This document shows, one piece after another, positions 33,105 to 40,741 of a stretch of DNA of 64,000 nucleotides. The translations under genes and the position numbers were made by a program. The stretch lies in contig NZ_JAJATZ010000011.1 of assembly GCF_020531945.1 (NCBI RefSeq), positions 1 through 64,000 on the forward strand. Direction: 5' to 3'. The stretch is from Loktanella gaetbuli (lineage in GTDB: Bacteria; Pseudomonadota; Alphaproteobacteria; Rhodobacterales; Rhodobacteraceae). Within the stretch, counting starts at the first letter, position 1; each line of letters begins with the position of its first letter. The notes below the pieces were generated by a model, which saw only the letters and a list, made by a program, of their open reading frames with translations, was not told the origin of the DNA and searched no databases.

Positions 33105-33976
33105 TGACCCTGCCCCTCTGTCAGGCGGTTGCGATAGCGGCTGGACACCTGGTCAAAGAACACGATGGTGCCGAACAACAGGACAAAGATGGCGGCGGCC
33201 TCGTCGAACCGGCCCGGCCCCCAGGCCATTGAATTGCGCAGCTCGTAGCCCAGACCGCCTGCGCCGACGAAACCCAGGATCGCCGAGGCGCGGATGTTGA
33301 TTTCGAACCGCAGCAGCGTGTAGCTGACATAGTTGGGCGCGACCTGCGGCAGGACGCCCAGCAGCATCCGCTGGAACCATGTGGCGCCGGTCGATGCCAG
33401 ACCCTCGACCGGTTTGAGGTCAGCGTTTTCGGCCACCTCGGAAAACATCTTGCCAAGTGCGCCTGCCGTGTGGATCGCGATAGCGATCATCGCAGGCACC
33501 GGACCACCGCCCAGCACAAAGATCAGCACCAGCGCGATGACGATTTCGGGCACCGCGCGCATGATGTCCGAGATACGGCGAAACAGCGGAATTAGGCGTG
33601 GCCATTTCGCAAGACCGCGCGTCCCCAAGAGCGACAGGAACAACCCGCCGACAGCGCCGATCAGGGTCGATACGGCGGCGATGTTGATGGTTTCCACCAA
33701 GGCCGGAAAATACTTGGCCATCAGGCCGGGCAGGTCGCCGCGTTTTTCCCAGGCTTCTGACAGCACATCGGCGGGATAGTCGCCGATCTGGTGCAGGCCT
33801 TGCCAGAACCCGCCTGCGTTGCGGTCGTCGGCAACGTTGAAACCGGACACCATCAGCACGACGAACAGCAGCAGCATCAACCCGCCATAAAGTCTGCGGC
33901 GCTGGACCTGCGCCATATAGCTGGACTGTATGCTGTCCACGCGCACCTCACCGCCGCTGAGTGATATGTCTGACAT
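33101..33976 (-). CDS. phnE: phosphonate ABC transporter permease PhnE, short form
   Basis: A 291-residue permease with the PhnE core (S-E-V-A-E-N-A-D-L-K-P-V-E-G-L-A-S-T-G-A as coupling loop) and about six helices. Two in-frame ATGs compete: 33976 has GGGGG 4 bp upstream, while 33991 has no ribosome site, so 33976 is chosen. It follows a hairpin after phnD and overlaps the long phnE by 4 bp. Confidence 0.92.
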   Translation of the reverse strand: MSDISLSGGEVRVDSIQSSYMAQVQRRRLYGGLMLLLFVVLMVSGFNVADDRNAGGFWQGLHQIGDYPADVLSEAWEKRGDLPGLMAKYFPALVETINIAAVSTLIGAVGGLFLSLLGTRGLAKWPRLIPLFRRISDIMRAVPEIVIALVLIFVLGGGPVPAMIAIAIHTAGALGKMFSEVAENADLKPVEGLASTGATWFQRMLLGVLPQVAPNYVSYTLLRFEINIRASAILGFVGAGGLGYELRNSMAWGPGRFDEAAAIFVLLFGTIVFFDQVSSRYRNRLTEGQGQ

Positions 33977-33998
33977 CCTGCCCCCGGACATAGAAAGA

Positions 33999-34023
33999 CC
34001 GGCAGCCCGCGGGGGGCTGCCGG
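33999..34023 (-). terminator. stem-loop between phnD and phnE
   Basis: CCGGCAGCCC and GGGCTGCCGG form a perfect 10-bp stem around a 5-base loop, followed on the minus strand by TCTTTCT. It sits just after the phnD stop, so it would act as a partial terminator or stabilise the phnCD message, giving more binding protein than permease. Confidence 0.7.
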
Positions 34024-34041
34024 ATCAATGGTTCAACTGGT

Positions 34042-34956
34042 TCAGTTGCCGATCACGGCCTGACGCGCGGCGACGATGCTTGTGTACATGTCATGGGTGA
34101 CGGGCTGGAAACCCAGCGTGTCACCGGCCGCCACGCCATAGGCGCAATCGGGGTCGTTTTCATACAGGTTGGCGACCAGTGTGGTCATGGTTTCGCGCAC
34201 ATCGGCCGGCAGGGCCTTGCGCAGGACGACGGGGCCCTCTGGGATGACGGCGGATTTCCAGATTTCGACCAGGTCGTTCATGTCGACCAGACCGGCATCC
34301 ACGGCCTTGCGCAGCGCGCCAGAGTTGTAGCCGTCTTCCCAGTTGCCCTGGCCGTCGGCCCAGGTCACGCCGCCGTCGATATCGCCGTTTGCGACAGCGA
34401 CGATGGTCTGTTCGTGACCGCCGGTAAAGGAGACCTCGCCAAAGTATTCACCCGATTCCATCGTGATGCCGTCCTTGTACTGCGGAATCTCGATCGAGGG
34501 GATCAGGTAGCCGGAGGTTGAGTTCGGATCACCAAAGCCGAACACCTTGCCTTCCATGTCGTCCAGCGAGGTGATGCCGCTGTCGGCGCGGGCAAACCCG
34601 ATGGAATGATAGCCAACGGACCCGTCAAGGTTCACCTTGATCAGCACGGGATCGACGGCCTCGGGGTCCTGAAGAAAGATCGAGGCATAGGCGGATGCGC
34701 CCAGCCACGCCATGTCGATGCTGCCGCCCAGCAGGCCCTGGATCACACCGTTGTAGTCGGCGGGGGCGAACAGGCGGGTTTCGACGCCAAGCGCCTCGGT
34801 CGTGTAGTCGGCCAGGCACTGGTAGCTGTTCATGCGGTCCTGTGCGTTTTCGCCGCCCAGGATGCCGATGCGGAATTCCGTGATCTCTTGGGCGAAAGCG
34901 CCGGATGACAGTGTCGTGGTGGCGGCAAGCGCCAGGGCGAGGGTCTTTTTCATCAT
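34042..34956 (-). CDS. phnD: phosphonate-binding periplasmic protein PhnD
   Basis: A 304-residue type-2 binding protein. The signal peptide is K-K-T-L-A-L-A-L-A-A-T followed by a cut after A-F-A. The mature domain starts near E-F-R-I-G-I-L-G-G-E-N and contains the ligand-pocket segment W-L-G-A-S-A-Y and the later F-G-D-P-N-S-T-S-G-Y. Tandem ATGs at 34956 and 34953 follow GGAG; either can serve. It delivers phosphonates to the two PhnE permeases. Confidence 0.94.
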   Translation of the reverse strand: MMKKTLALALAATTTLSSGAFAQEITEFRIGILGGENAQDRMNSYQCLADYTTEALGVETRLFAPADYNGVIQGLLGGSIDMAWLGASAYASIFLQDPEAVDPVLIKVNLDGSVGYHSIGFARADSGITSLDDMEGKVFGFGDPNSTSGYLIPSIEIPQYKDGITMESGEYFGEVSFTGGHEQTIVAVANGDIDGGVTWADGQGNWEDGYNSGALRKAVDAGLVDMNDLVEIWKSAVIPEGPVVLRKALPADVRETMTTLVANLYENDPDCAYGVAAGDTLGFQPVTHDMYTSIVAARQAVIGN

Positions 34957-35011
34957 GTTCTCCATTGGGTTTGATGAAGGTGGCCCGCGAAGTCTGCGGG
35001 GTGGTGCTGGT

Positions 35012-35827
35012 TCAGGCGTATGCCGCGGCCAAACGGACCTCGGGCCTGTCCAGTGTTTCGATTTCGGTGGATGTGGCGGCCTCGGAAAAATCCGCGCCGG
35101 CACCATAGATGTCGCGCGCGGTGGCGGTGGTCAGTTCCTCGGGGGTGCCGTCAAACACGATGCGCCCGTCGCGCATCCCGATCACGCGGTCGCAGTAGCG
35201 GCGCGCGGTATCCAGCGTGTGCAGGTTGGCGATCACCATGCGGCCGTCCTCTTCGTGGATGGCACGCAGGGCCTGCATCACCACTTGCGCGTTCATCGGA
35301 TCAAGCGATGCGATGGGTTCGTCGGCCAGAATGATCTTAGGGTCCTGCATCAGGGCGCGGGCGATGGCCACGCGTTGTTGCTGGCCACCTGACAGGGCCT
35401 CGGCGCGTTTGGGGGCCTGTTCCGCGATGCCCAGACGGTCGAGGATTTCGATCGCATGATGAATGTCGGACTGCGGATACAGGTTGAACAGCGTGGCAAG
35501 GGTCGACCGCTTGTTCAGCGTGCCGTGTAGCACATTGGACACCACGTCCATGCGCGGCACGAGGTTGAACTGCTGAAAGATCATCGCGCAGCGGGATTGC
35601 CAATCGCGCCGGGCGGCACCGCGCAGCGCGGTGATGTTTTCATCCCCGAACATGATGGTGCCGCTGGTTGCGTCGCTAAGGCGGTTGATCATGCGCAGCA
35701 TGGTCGACTTGCCGGCACCGGAACGGCCGATGATCCCGATCATGGCGGGTTTCGTGACGACGATATTGGCCGTGTCCACGGCTGTCTTGTCCCCAAACCG
35801 TTTTGTCAGTGCGTCTATCCTGAGCAT
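35012..35827 (-). CDS. phnC: phosphonate ABC transporter ATPase PhnC
   Basis: A 271-residue transport ATPase. Walker A is G-R-S-G-A-G-K-S-T, the signature is L-S-G-G-Q-Q-Q-R, Walker B is I-I-L-A-D-E-P-I-A-S-L-D, and the switch histidine lies in I-A-N-L-H. It leads the phnCDEE operon. A six-unit Pho-box-like array lies 35 bp upstream of its start. Confidence 0.94.
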   Translation of the reverse strand: MLRIDALTKRFGDKTAVDTANIVVTKPAMIGIIGRSGAGKSTMLRMINRLSDATSGTIMFGDENITALRGAARRDWQSRCAMIFQQFNLVPRMDVVSNVLHGTLNKRSTLATLFNLYPQSDIHHAIEILDRLGIAEQAPKRAEALSGGQQQRVAIARALMQDPKIILADEPIASLDPMNAQVVMQALRAIHEEDGRMVIANLHTLDTARRYCDRVIGMRDGRIVFDGTPEELTTATARDIYGAGADFSEAATSTEIETLDRPEVRLAAAYA

Positions 35828-35861
35828 GTCACCCCCTTGGTTTGAGGGCGGGATAAGGGCG

Positions 35862-35927
35862 TCTGACGACAGAACCGTGACGGTTTTGTTTCAGGCTCTT
35901 TACGGTTTTGAAACGGTTCTGTGACGG
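35862..35927 (-). promoter_or_regulatory. tandem Pho-box-like array upstream of phnC
   Basis: On the minus strand six 7-mers repeat at exactly 11-bp intervals: CCGTCAC, CCGTTTC, CCGTAAA, CTGAAAC, CCGTCAC, CTGTCGT, separated by four-base spacers (AGAA, AAAA, GAGC, AAAA, GGTT). PhoB binds direct repeats related to CTGTCAT with a 4-bp A/T-rich spacer, so the period and motif both fit. The array ends 35 bp from the phnC start and points towards phnC. It also lies between phnC and the divergent arsenate operon, so it could affect both. Confidence 0.75.
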
Positions 35928-36004
35928 GCGGGGTGCCGCGTTTTCTGGCTCTGCTGGTCAGGAAACACTTGCCGATAGAATACTAATTCCGTAATTCGTG
36001 AAAT

Positions 36005-36841
36005 ATGGAATCAATGATCGCACACCGTCTGTCCATCCTGGGCCATCCGCAACGCCTTGCGCTGTTTCGGCTGCTGATGCGCCGCTATCCCGATCATGTG
36101 CCCGCCAGCGAACTGGCGCGGGCGCTGGGGCTGAAACCCAATACGTTGTCCGTTTATATCGGCGCGCTGATGCAGGCCGGACTGGTGGATCAGGAACGCG
36201 CCGGGACATCCCTGCGCTATGCCATCCGGCTGGACAGCGCGCGCGAGACATTCGACTACCTGCTGCACGATTGCTGCCGGGGGCGGCCCGACATCTGCAC
36301 GCCGCTGGCGATGGATAGGCCCGCTGCCGATGCTGCGGGTCGCAAGTTCAAGGTGCTGTTCCTGTGCACCGGCAATTCCGCGCGGTCGATCATGGCCGAA
36401 ACCATCCTACGGGCCGTGGCAGGCGACAGGTTCGACGTCTGGTCCGCAGGCACCCGGCCACGGTCCGCGCTAAACCCCGATGCCGTCGCACTGCTGCAGC
36501 AAAAGGGGCACGACACCGCCACGCTGGAGGCCAAGAGCGTGACCGTGTTTCAGACCCCCGATGCACCCGATTTCGATTTCGTGTTCACCGTCTGCGATCA
36601 GGCCGCGAACGAGGATTGCCCCGCCTGGCAGGGGCAACCGATCAGCGGCCACTGGGGTCTGCCCGATCCGGCCGCCGTGACAGGCACGGACGCGGAACGC
36701 GCGCTGGCGTTCCACCAGACCTATGGCGCGTTGCTGCACAGGATCAGGGCCTTTGCGGCGCTGCCGGTCACATCGCTGGACCGGATCGCCCTGCAACGGG
36801 CGGTCGATGACATTGCTGCACAAAAAGGATTTGCCGCATGA
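36005..36841 (+). CDS. ArsR repressor fused to low-molecular-weight-phosphatase-type arsenate reductase
   Basis: A 278-residue two-domain protein. Residues 1-90 are an ArsR/SmtB winged helix, followed by C90-C91 and C98, a cysteine trio resembling the arsenite site of Acidithiobacillus-type ArsR. Residues 115-278 are a low-molecular-weight tyrosine phosphatase/ArsC domain with the C-x5-R loop C121-T-G-N-S-A-R127. The protein could sense arsenite and also reduce arsenate. It heads a coupled operon with GAPDH and arsJ. No strong ribosome site precedes the ATG at 36005; an ATG three codons later is possible. Confidence 0.88.
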   Translation: MESMIAHRLSILGHPQRLALFRLLMRRYPDHVPASELARALGLKPNTLSVYIGALMQAGLVDQERAGTSLRYAIRLDSARETFDYLLHDCCRGRPDICTPLAMDRPAADAAGRKFKVLFLCTGNSARSIMAETILRAVAGDRFDVWSAGTRPRSALNPDAVALLQQKGHDTATLEAKSVTVFQTPDAPDFDFVFTVCDQAANEDCPAWQGQPISGHWGLPDPAAVTGTDAERALAFHQTYGALLHRIRAFAALPVTSLDRIALQRAVDDIAAQKGFAA

Positions 36842-37836
36842 CCACCTATGCCCTCAACGGCCTTGGCCGCATCGGGAAACTGGCCCTGAAACCGCTGCTG
36901 GCACGCGGCGCAAGGATCGCATGGATCAACGACGCGGTGGGCGATCCCGCGATGCAGGCGCATCTGCTGGAATTCGATTCGGTCCACGGTCGCTGGGATG
37001 CGGATTTCAGCCACGACGCCGACAGCGTGACCATCGACGGCGTGCGGCTGCCCTTTGTGGGCGCGCGCAACATCGCGGATCTGCCGCTGGACGGGGTGGA
37101 TGTGGTGATCGACTGCACCGGCGTGTTCAAATCCGAGGCAGCCCTTGCCCCCTATTTCGCCGCCGGCGTGAAAAAGGTCGTGGTCTCGGCCCCGGTCAAG
37201 GACGGCGACGCGGCCAATATCGTCTATGGCGTGAACCATGACACCTATGATGCCGCCCGCCACCGGATCGTCACGGCGGCCAGCTGCACGACCAACTGCC
37301 TGGCCCCGGTGGTCAAGGTTGTGCATGAAAGTCTGGGGATCAAACATGGGTCCATCACCACGATCCATGACGTGACCAACACCCAGACCATCGTGGATCG
37401 CCCGGCCAAGGATCTGCGCCGCGCACGGTCTGCGCTCAATTCGCTTATCCCCACGACGACGGGCAGTGCGACGGCGATCACGCTGATCTACCCCGAACTG
37501 ACGGGCCGTCTGAACGGTCACGCGGTCCGCGTGCCGCTGCTGAACGCATCCCTGACCGATTGCGTGTTCGAGGTGGAACGCCCGACCACCGCAGCAGAGG
37601 TCAACGCCCTGTTCCAGGCGGCCGCCCAGGGACCATTGCAGGGCATACTGGGATACGAGGAACGCCCGCTGGTGTCGTCGGATTACACCAACGACACCCG
37701 GTCGGGGATCGTGGACGCCCCATCGACCATGGTGATCAACGGCACGCAGGTCAAAATCTACGCCTGGTATGACAACGAAATGGGTTACGCGCACCGGTTG
37801 GTTGACGTGGCCCTGATGGTCGGGAATTCGGTGTGA
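36838..37836 (+). CDS. ArsJ-associated glyceraldehyde-3-phosphate dehydrogenase
   Basis: A 332-residue GAPDH. The NAD fold opens with A-L-N-G-L-G-R-I-G-K, the catalytic cysteine is C150 in A-S-C-T-T-N-C, and the histidine lies in H-D-V-T-N-T-Q. In ars operons such enzymes use arsenate in place of phosphate to form 1-arseno-3-phosphoglycerate, which ArsJ exports. The start overlaps the ArsR-ArsC stop (ATGA) and the stop overlaps arsJ (GTGA). Confidence 0.92.
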   Translation: MTTYALNGLGRIGKLALKPLLARGARIAWINDAVGDPAMQAHLLEFDSVHGRWDADFSHDADSVTIDGVRLPFVGARNIADLPLDGVDVVIDCTGVFKSEAALAPYFAAGVKKVVVSAPVKDGDAANIVYGVNHDTYDAARHRIVTAASCTTNCLAPVVKVVHESLGIKHGSITTIHDVTNTQTIVDRPAKDLRRARSALNSLIPTTTGSATAITLIYPELTGRLNGHAVRVPLLNASLTDCVFEVERPTTAAEVNALFQAAAQGPLQGILGYEERPLVSSDYTNDTRSGIVDAPSTMVINGTQVKIYAWYDNEMGYAHRLVDVALMVGNSV

Positions 37837-39089
37837 CCGTGACAAACACGCGCCCCGAGGGGCTGTCAGCCTATATCGCCGTCACGGCGGCCTATTGGGC
37901 GTTCATGCTGACCGATGGCGCGCTTCGGATGCTGGTGCTGCTACATTTCCATACGCTGGGGTTCAGCCCGGTGCAGCTGGCCTATCTGTTCGTGCTGTAT
38001 GAAATCGCGGGCATGGTGACCAACCTGTGCGCGGGCTGGATCGCGGCGCGGTTCGGCCTGACCGCCACCCTCTATGCGGGTCTGGGCATTCAGGTGCTGG
38101 CACTGCTGGCGCTGACACAGCTGGACCCTGCCTGGACCGTGGGCCTGTCGGTCGCCTATGTCATGGTGGTGCAGGGGGCCAGCGGCGTGGCCAAGGACCT
38201 GGCCAAGATGTCGTCGAAATCCGCGGTCAAGCTGCTGGCCCCCGCGCAGGACGGCGGATTGTTCCGCTGGGTGGCCTTGCTGACCGGGTCCAAGAACGCG
38301 GTCAAGGGGCTGGGCTTTCTCGCCGGGGCGGGCATGTTGGCCACGATCGGTTTCACCGGGGCGGTGCTGGGGATGGCTGCCGTGCTGGCGGTGATCCTGA
38401 TCGCGGTGCTGATCGCGATGCCGCCGGGCCTGCCGCGCGGACGACGCGGCACCAAATTCAGCGAGGTGTTTTCCAAATCCGCCAACGTCAACTGGCTGTC
38501 GGCGGCGCGGGTGTTTCTGTTCGGCGCGCGCGACGTCTGGTTCGTCGTGGGCATCCCGATCTATTTCTACGCGGTCCTTTCGGATGGCACGACCGACGGC
38601 AACCGGGCCGCTTTTTTCATGATCGGCAGCTTCATGGCGGTCTGGGTGATCCTCTATGGCATGGTGCAGGCTGCATCGCCGCGCCTGCTGCGCGCCGCAC
38701 AGCGCAGCGAAGGCGATCTGACCCTTGCGGCGCGCGGCTGGGGCTGGACATTGGCCGTGGTGCCTGCGGTTCTGACGGTGGCCGCACTGGTGGCGGGCGG
38801 CCCGCAGACCTGGCTGACCGTCACGCTTGTGGCAGGGCTTTTGGCCTTTGGCGGGGTGTTCGCCATCAATTCGGCGCTGCATTCCTATCTGATCCTCGCC
38901 TTTACCAAGGCCGAGCGTGTGACCATGGATGTCGGGTTCTATTACATGGCGAATGCGGCGGGCAGGCTGCTGGGCACGGTGCTGTCGGGACTGACCTATC
39001 AGCTGGGCGGTCTGTCGTTGATGCTGGGTGTGGCCACGGTCATGGTGGGGCTGTCAGCGGTGATCACAGGGCGTCTGCGTCCCGCCTGA
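37833..39089 (+). CDS. arsJ: organoarsenical efflux permease ArsJ
   Basis: A 418-residue major-facilitator protein with about twelve membrane helices. S-A-Y-I-A-V-T-A-A-Y-W-A-F-M-L-T-D-G-A-L-R-M-L-V at the N-terminus and the loop K-D-L-A-K-M-S-S-K-S-A-V-K are characteristic of ArsJ, which exports 1-arseno-3-phosphoglycerate. Translation starts at GTG 37833. With the upstream GAPDH it gives arsenate resistance that does not need prior reduction. Confidence 0.93.
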   Translation: MTVTNTRPEGLSAYIAVTAAYWAFMLTDGALRMLVLLHFHTLGFSPVQLAYLFVLYEIAGMVTNLCAGWIAARFGLTATLYAGLGIQVLALLALTQLDPAWTVGLSVAYVMVVQGASGVAKDLAKMSSKSAVKLLAPAQDGGLFRWVALLTGSKNAVKGLGFLAGAGMLATIGFTGAVLGMAAVLAVILIAVLIAMPPGLPRGRRGTKFSEVFSKSANVNWLSAARVFLFGARDVWFVVGIPIYFYAVLSDGTTDGNRAAFFMIGSFMAVWVILYGMVQAASPRLLRAAQRSEGDLTLAARGWGWTLAVVPAVLTVAALVAGGPQTWLTVTLVAGLLAFGGVFAINSALHSYLILAFTKAERVTMDVGFYYMANAAGRLLGTVLSGLTYQLGGLSLMLGVATVMVGLSAVITGRLRPA

Positions 39090-39108
39090 CGGAGCCCTGC
39101 GCTGCCGA

Positions 39109-39621
39109 TCACATGCGTGACAGCCGGTCCTCGTCATCCACAACGATCAGGGACCCGGCACCGTCCGTCCATGCCCACAACACGAGGTTCATGTCCGATG
39201 CCGCCGCGCCCTTGGCAAAGCTGCGAACAAGCAGACCATTAAAACCGTCCGCCGATAGTCTGCGCGCAAGATCCTGTGTCGGCACCGTCTGATGATCCAG
39301 CATTCTGCTGCGCCATGCGGCATCGGCAAGCAGCGCTGGCGTAACACCGTATCGTTTCAGTGCCAGTTCATCACCCGTATCGAAAATCGGGCCAAGGTCT
39401 GCGGTGTAGGACACCAGGATCGTGGGCTGCAGACTGCCGACCTGATGGGCCTCGCGCAGCGCTGTCGCGGGATCGAGCGCGGTATACAGCGCCGGTGTCC
39501 CCTTGGGGTTGAAGCGCCCGCCGAACAGGGCCGCACCGTGCCCCGACAGGGGGGTGCGCGCATAGACCGGGTTCAGGGCCCGAAAAAGCGGCCCGGTATA
39601 GCGCCCGTGCCTGAGTCGCAT
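39109..39621 (-). CDS. RES-domain toxin (NAD+-degrading)
   Basis: A 170-residue RES-family protein, the toxin of Xre-RES modules. Such toxins kill or arrest cells by phosphorolysis or hydrolysis of NAD+. The conserved opening L-F-R-A-L-N-P-V-Y-A-R-T-P-L-S-G-H-G-A, then G-G-R-F-N-P-K-G-T-P-A-L-Y-T, and the glutamate in A-L-R-E-A are present. The start overlaps the antitoxin stop (TGATG). Confidence 0.9.
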   Translation of the reverse strand: MRLRHGRYTGPLFRALNPVYARTPLSGHGAALFGGRFNPKGTPALYTALDPATALREAHQVGSLQPTILVSYTADLGPIFDTGDELALKRYGVTPALLADAAWRSRMLDHQTVPTQDLARRLSADGFNGLLVRSFAKGAAASDMNLVLWAWTDGAGSLIVVDDEDRLSRM

Positions 39622-39971
39622 CAGGCAAAGACACCGGCATCGACCGCGTCGATATATTCCAGAACCTGCTGCGCCTTGCCTTCTTGGACCAGCTGCATGG
39701 CGGTCCTGCCGTCAAAGCCGGGCAGGGGTTCGGACCGATACCACGCATAGGCGATCAGTTCCGATCCAAAGCGTGGCGAAACCTTGTTCAGCACCTCGAC
39801 CAGTTCGCGCAGGCGGCGCTGTGTCTTGTCCGAACCAATGCGGGCACGCCGCTGCAAGGCATCCTTGCCCAGACCGACCGTTAGGGCGATTTCCTCGGAT
39901 GACGTGCGCAGGACAGCCGCGATCTTGCGTGGTTCGAATTGTCCAGCTTCTGCAAAATGGGTGATGTGCAT
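39621..39971 (-). CDS. Xre/MbcA/ParS-type antitoxin
   Basis: A 116-residue antitoxin. The first two thirds form a helix-turn-helix-like domain (I-A-A-V-L-R-T-S-S-E-E-I-A), and the C-terminal part is the toxin-binding module with Y-A-W-Y-R-S-E-P-L-P-G-F-D-G-R-T-A-M-Q-L-V-Q-E-G. The ATG at 39971 with GGAA upstream is chosen over an in-frame TTG at 39983. It probably represses its own promoter through the palindrome at 39993-40010. Confidence 0.9.
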   Translation of the reverse strand: MHITHFAEAGQFEPRKIAAVLRTSSEEIALTVGLGKDALQRRARIGSDKTQRRLRELVEVLNKVSPRFGSELIAYAWYRSEPLPGFDGRTAMQLVQEGKAQQVLEYIDAVDAGVFA

Positions 39972-39992
39972 GACGGGTTCCAACAGCTTATA

Positions 39993-40010
39993 TGACGCTA
40001 TATGGCGTCA
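39993..40010. promoter_or_regulatory. toxin-antitoxin operator palindrome
   Basis: TGACGC, TATATG, GCGTCA is a perfect 6-bp-arm inverted repeat 22 bp upstream of the antitoxin ATG. Its AT-rich centre could also serve as the -10 region. Autoregulation through such a site is the rule for Xre-RES pairs. Confidence 0.65.
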
Positions 40011-40344
40011 CTATTACCGAATTTCAAGTAGCCCGGACGCAACCTACAAGCAAGACCCCGATCAAAAGGGCGCAACTGACTGGCGTGATCCGGTCGTCGG
40101 ATGTGGGCCGGTGCGTCGCCCTCAACCGCGGCGATCTTGGCGAAAAACTCCAAGGCGCGTCTTGCATTCCTGAACCAACTGCCGGTTTCCACAGGCATCC
40201 CAGCGGCGCCAGAGGCTGGGACCGCTCTGTTGCCAGCGTACCGGGGCGCAGCGATGGTGCGCCGGACAAGCTGGCAGCGCACGCATGCAGACTGCCCTGA
40301 ACCAATCGCTATATGACATAATGTTGGTTACGCGGCGATGCGTG
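40011..40344. other. gene-free stretch between toxin-antitoxin and CsoR genes
   Basis: About 330 bp with no convincing gene. Short frames exist on both strands (for example 39992-40300 plus and 40122-40319 minus), but none has a ribosome site, recognisable family or host-like codon pattern. GCTATATGACA at 40309-40319 echoes the TATGACGCTATATG of the operator. It may be decayed mobile or coding DNA. Confidence 0.4.
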
Positions 40345-40617
40345 TCACCGGGACGCCTTTTGCAGCAGGCCGATCAACTCGTCGAACTTGGCGCGCTGTT
40401 CGGTCGGATCGCCGCTTCGGATCGCGGTTTCGACGCAATGGGCGGCGTGGTTTTCCAGAACCAGCCGTTCGACACCCAGCAGCGCTGACCGGATCGCGGC
40501 GGTCTGCGCCAGCACGTCCATGCAATATCGGTCCTCTTCGACCATGCGGGCCACGCCGCGCACCTGACCTTCGACGCGGGACAGCCGGTCGAGGGTTTTC
40601 TGCTTGTTGGCTTTCAT
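40345..40617 (-). CDS. CsoR/RcnR/FrmR-family repressor
   Basis: A 90-residue all-helical repressor. L-S-R-V-E-G-Q-V-R-G-V-A-R-M-V-E-E-D is the family DNA-facing helix. The sensory residues follow the C-H-C pattern (Y-C-M-D, then E-N-H-A-A-H-C), which fits CsoR-type copper or persulfide sensing better than RcnR nickel sensing. AGGAG precedes the ATG. It is divergent from the glutaredoxin-MauE gene, with a matching palindrome between them. Confidence 0.88.
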   Translation of the reverse strand: MKANKQKTLDRLSRVEGQVRGVARMVEEDRYCMDVLAQTAAIRSALLGVERLVLENHAAHCVETAIRSGDPTEQRAKFDELIGLLQKASR

Positions 40618-40660
40618 CCGGTCACTCCTGTTCCTTGGGGTCCGGTGACCCTCTGGTCAT

Positions 40661-40677
40661 ATACCCCTATAGGGTAT
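40661..40677. promoter_or_regulatory. CsoR-type operator
   Basis: ATACCC, CTATA, GGGTAT is an inverted repeat of the T-A-C-C-C/G-G-G-T-A type bound by CsoR-family tetramers. It lies between the divergent repressor and glutaredoxin-MauE genes, so it should control both. Confidence 0.75.
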
Positions 40678-40741
40678 ATAGGTCACCTGAAAACGTCATG
40701 GCGCGACATGCGACATGACCACCCCTGTCAGGAGGCAGACG

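Noticed and set aside
35986..36011. ATTCC...GGAAT inverted repeat across the ArsR-ArsC start as ArsR operator
   Set aside because: Five-base arms separated by 16 bp and running into the coding region; no clear ArsR site.
39992..40300. 102-codon frame on the plus strand across the toxin-antitoxin operator
   Set aside because: No ribosome site, begins inside the operator palindrome, and the product has no recognisable features.
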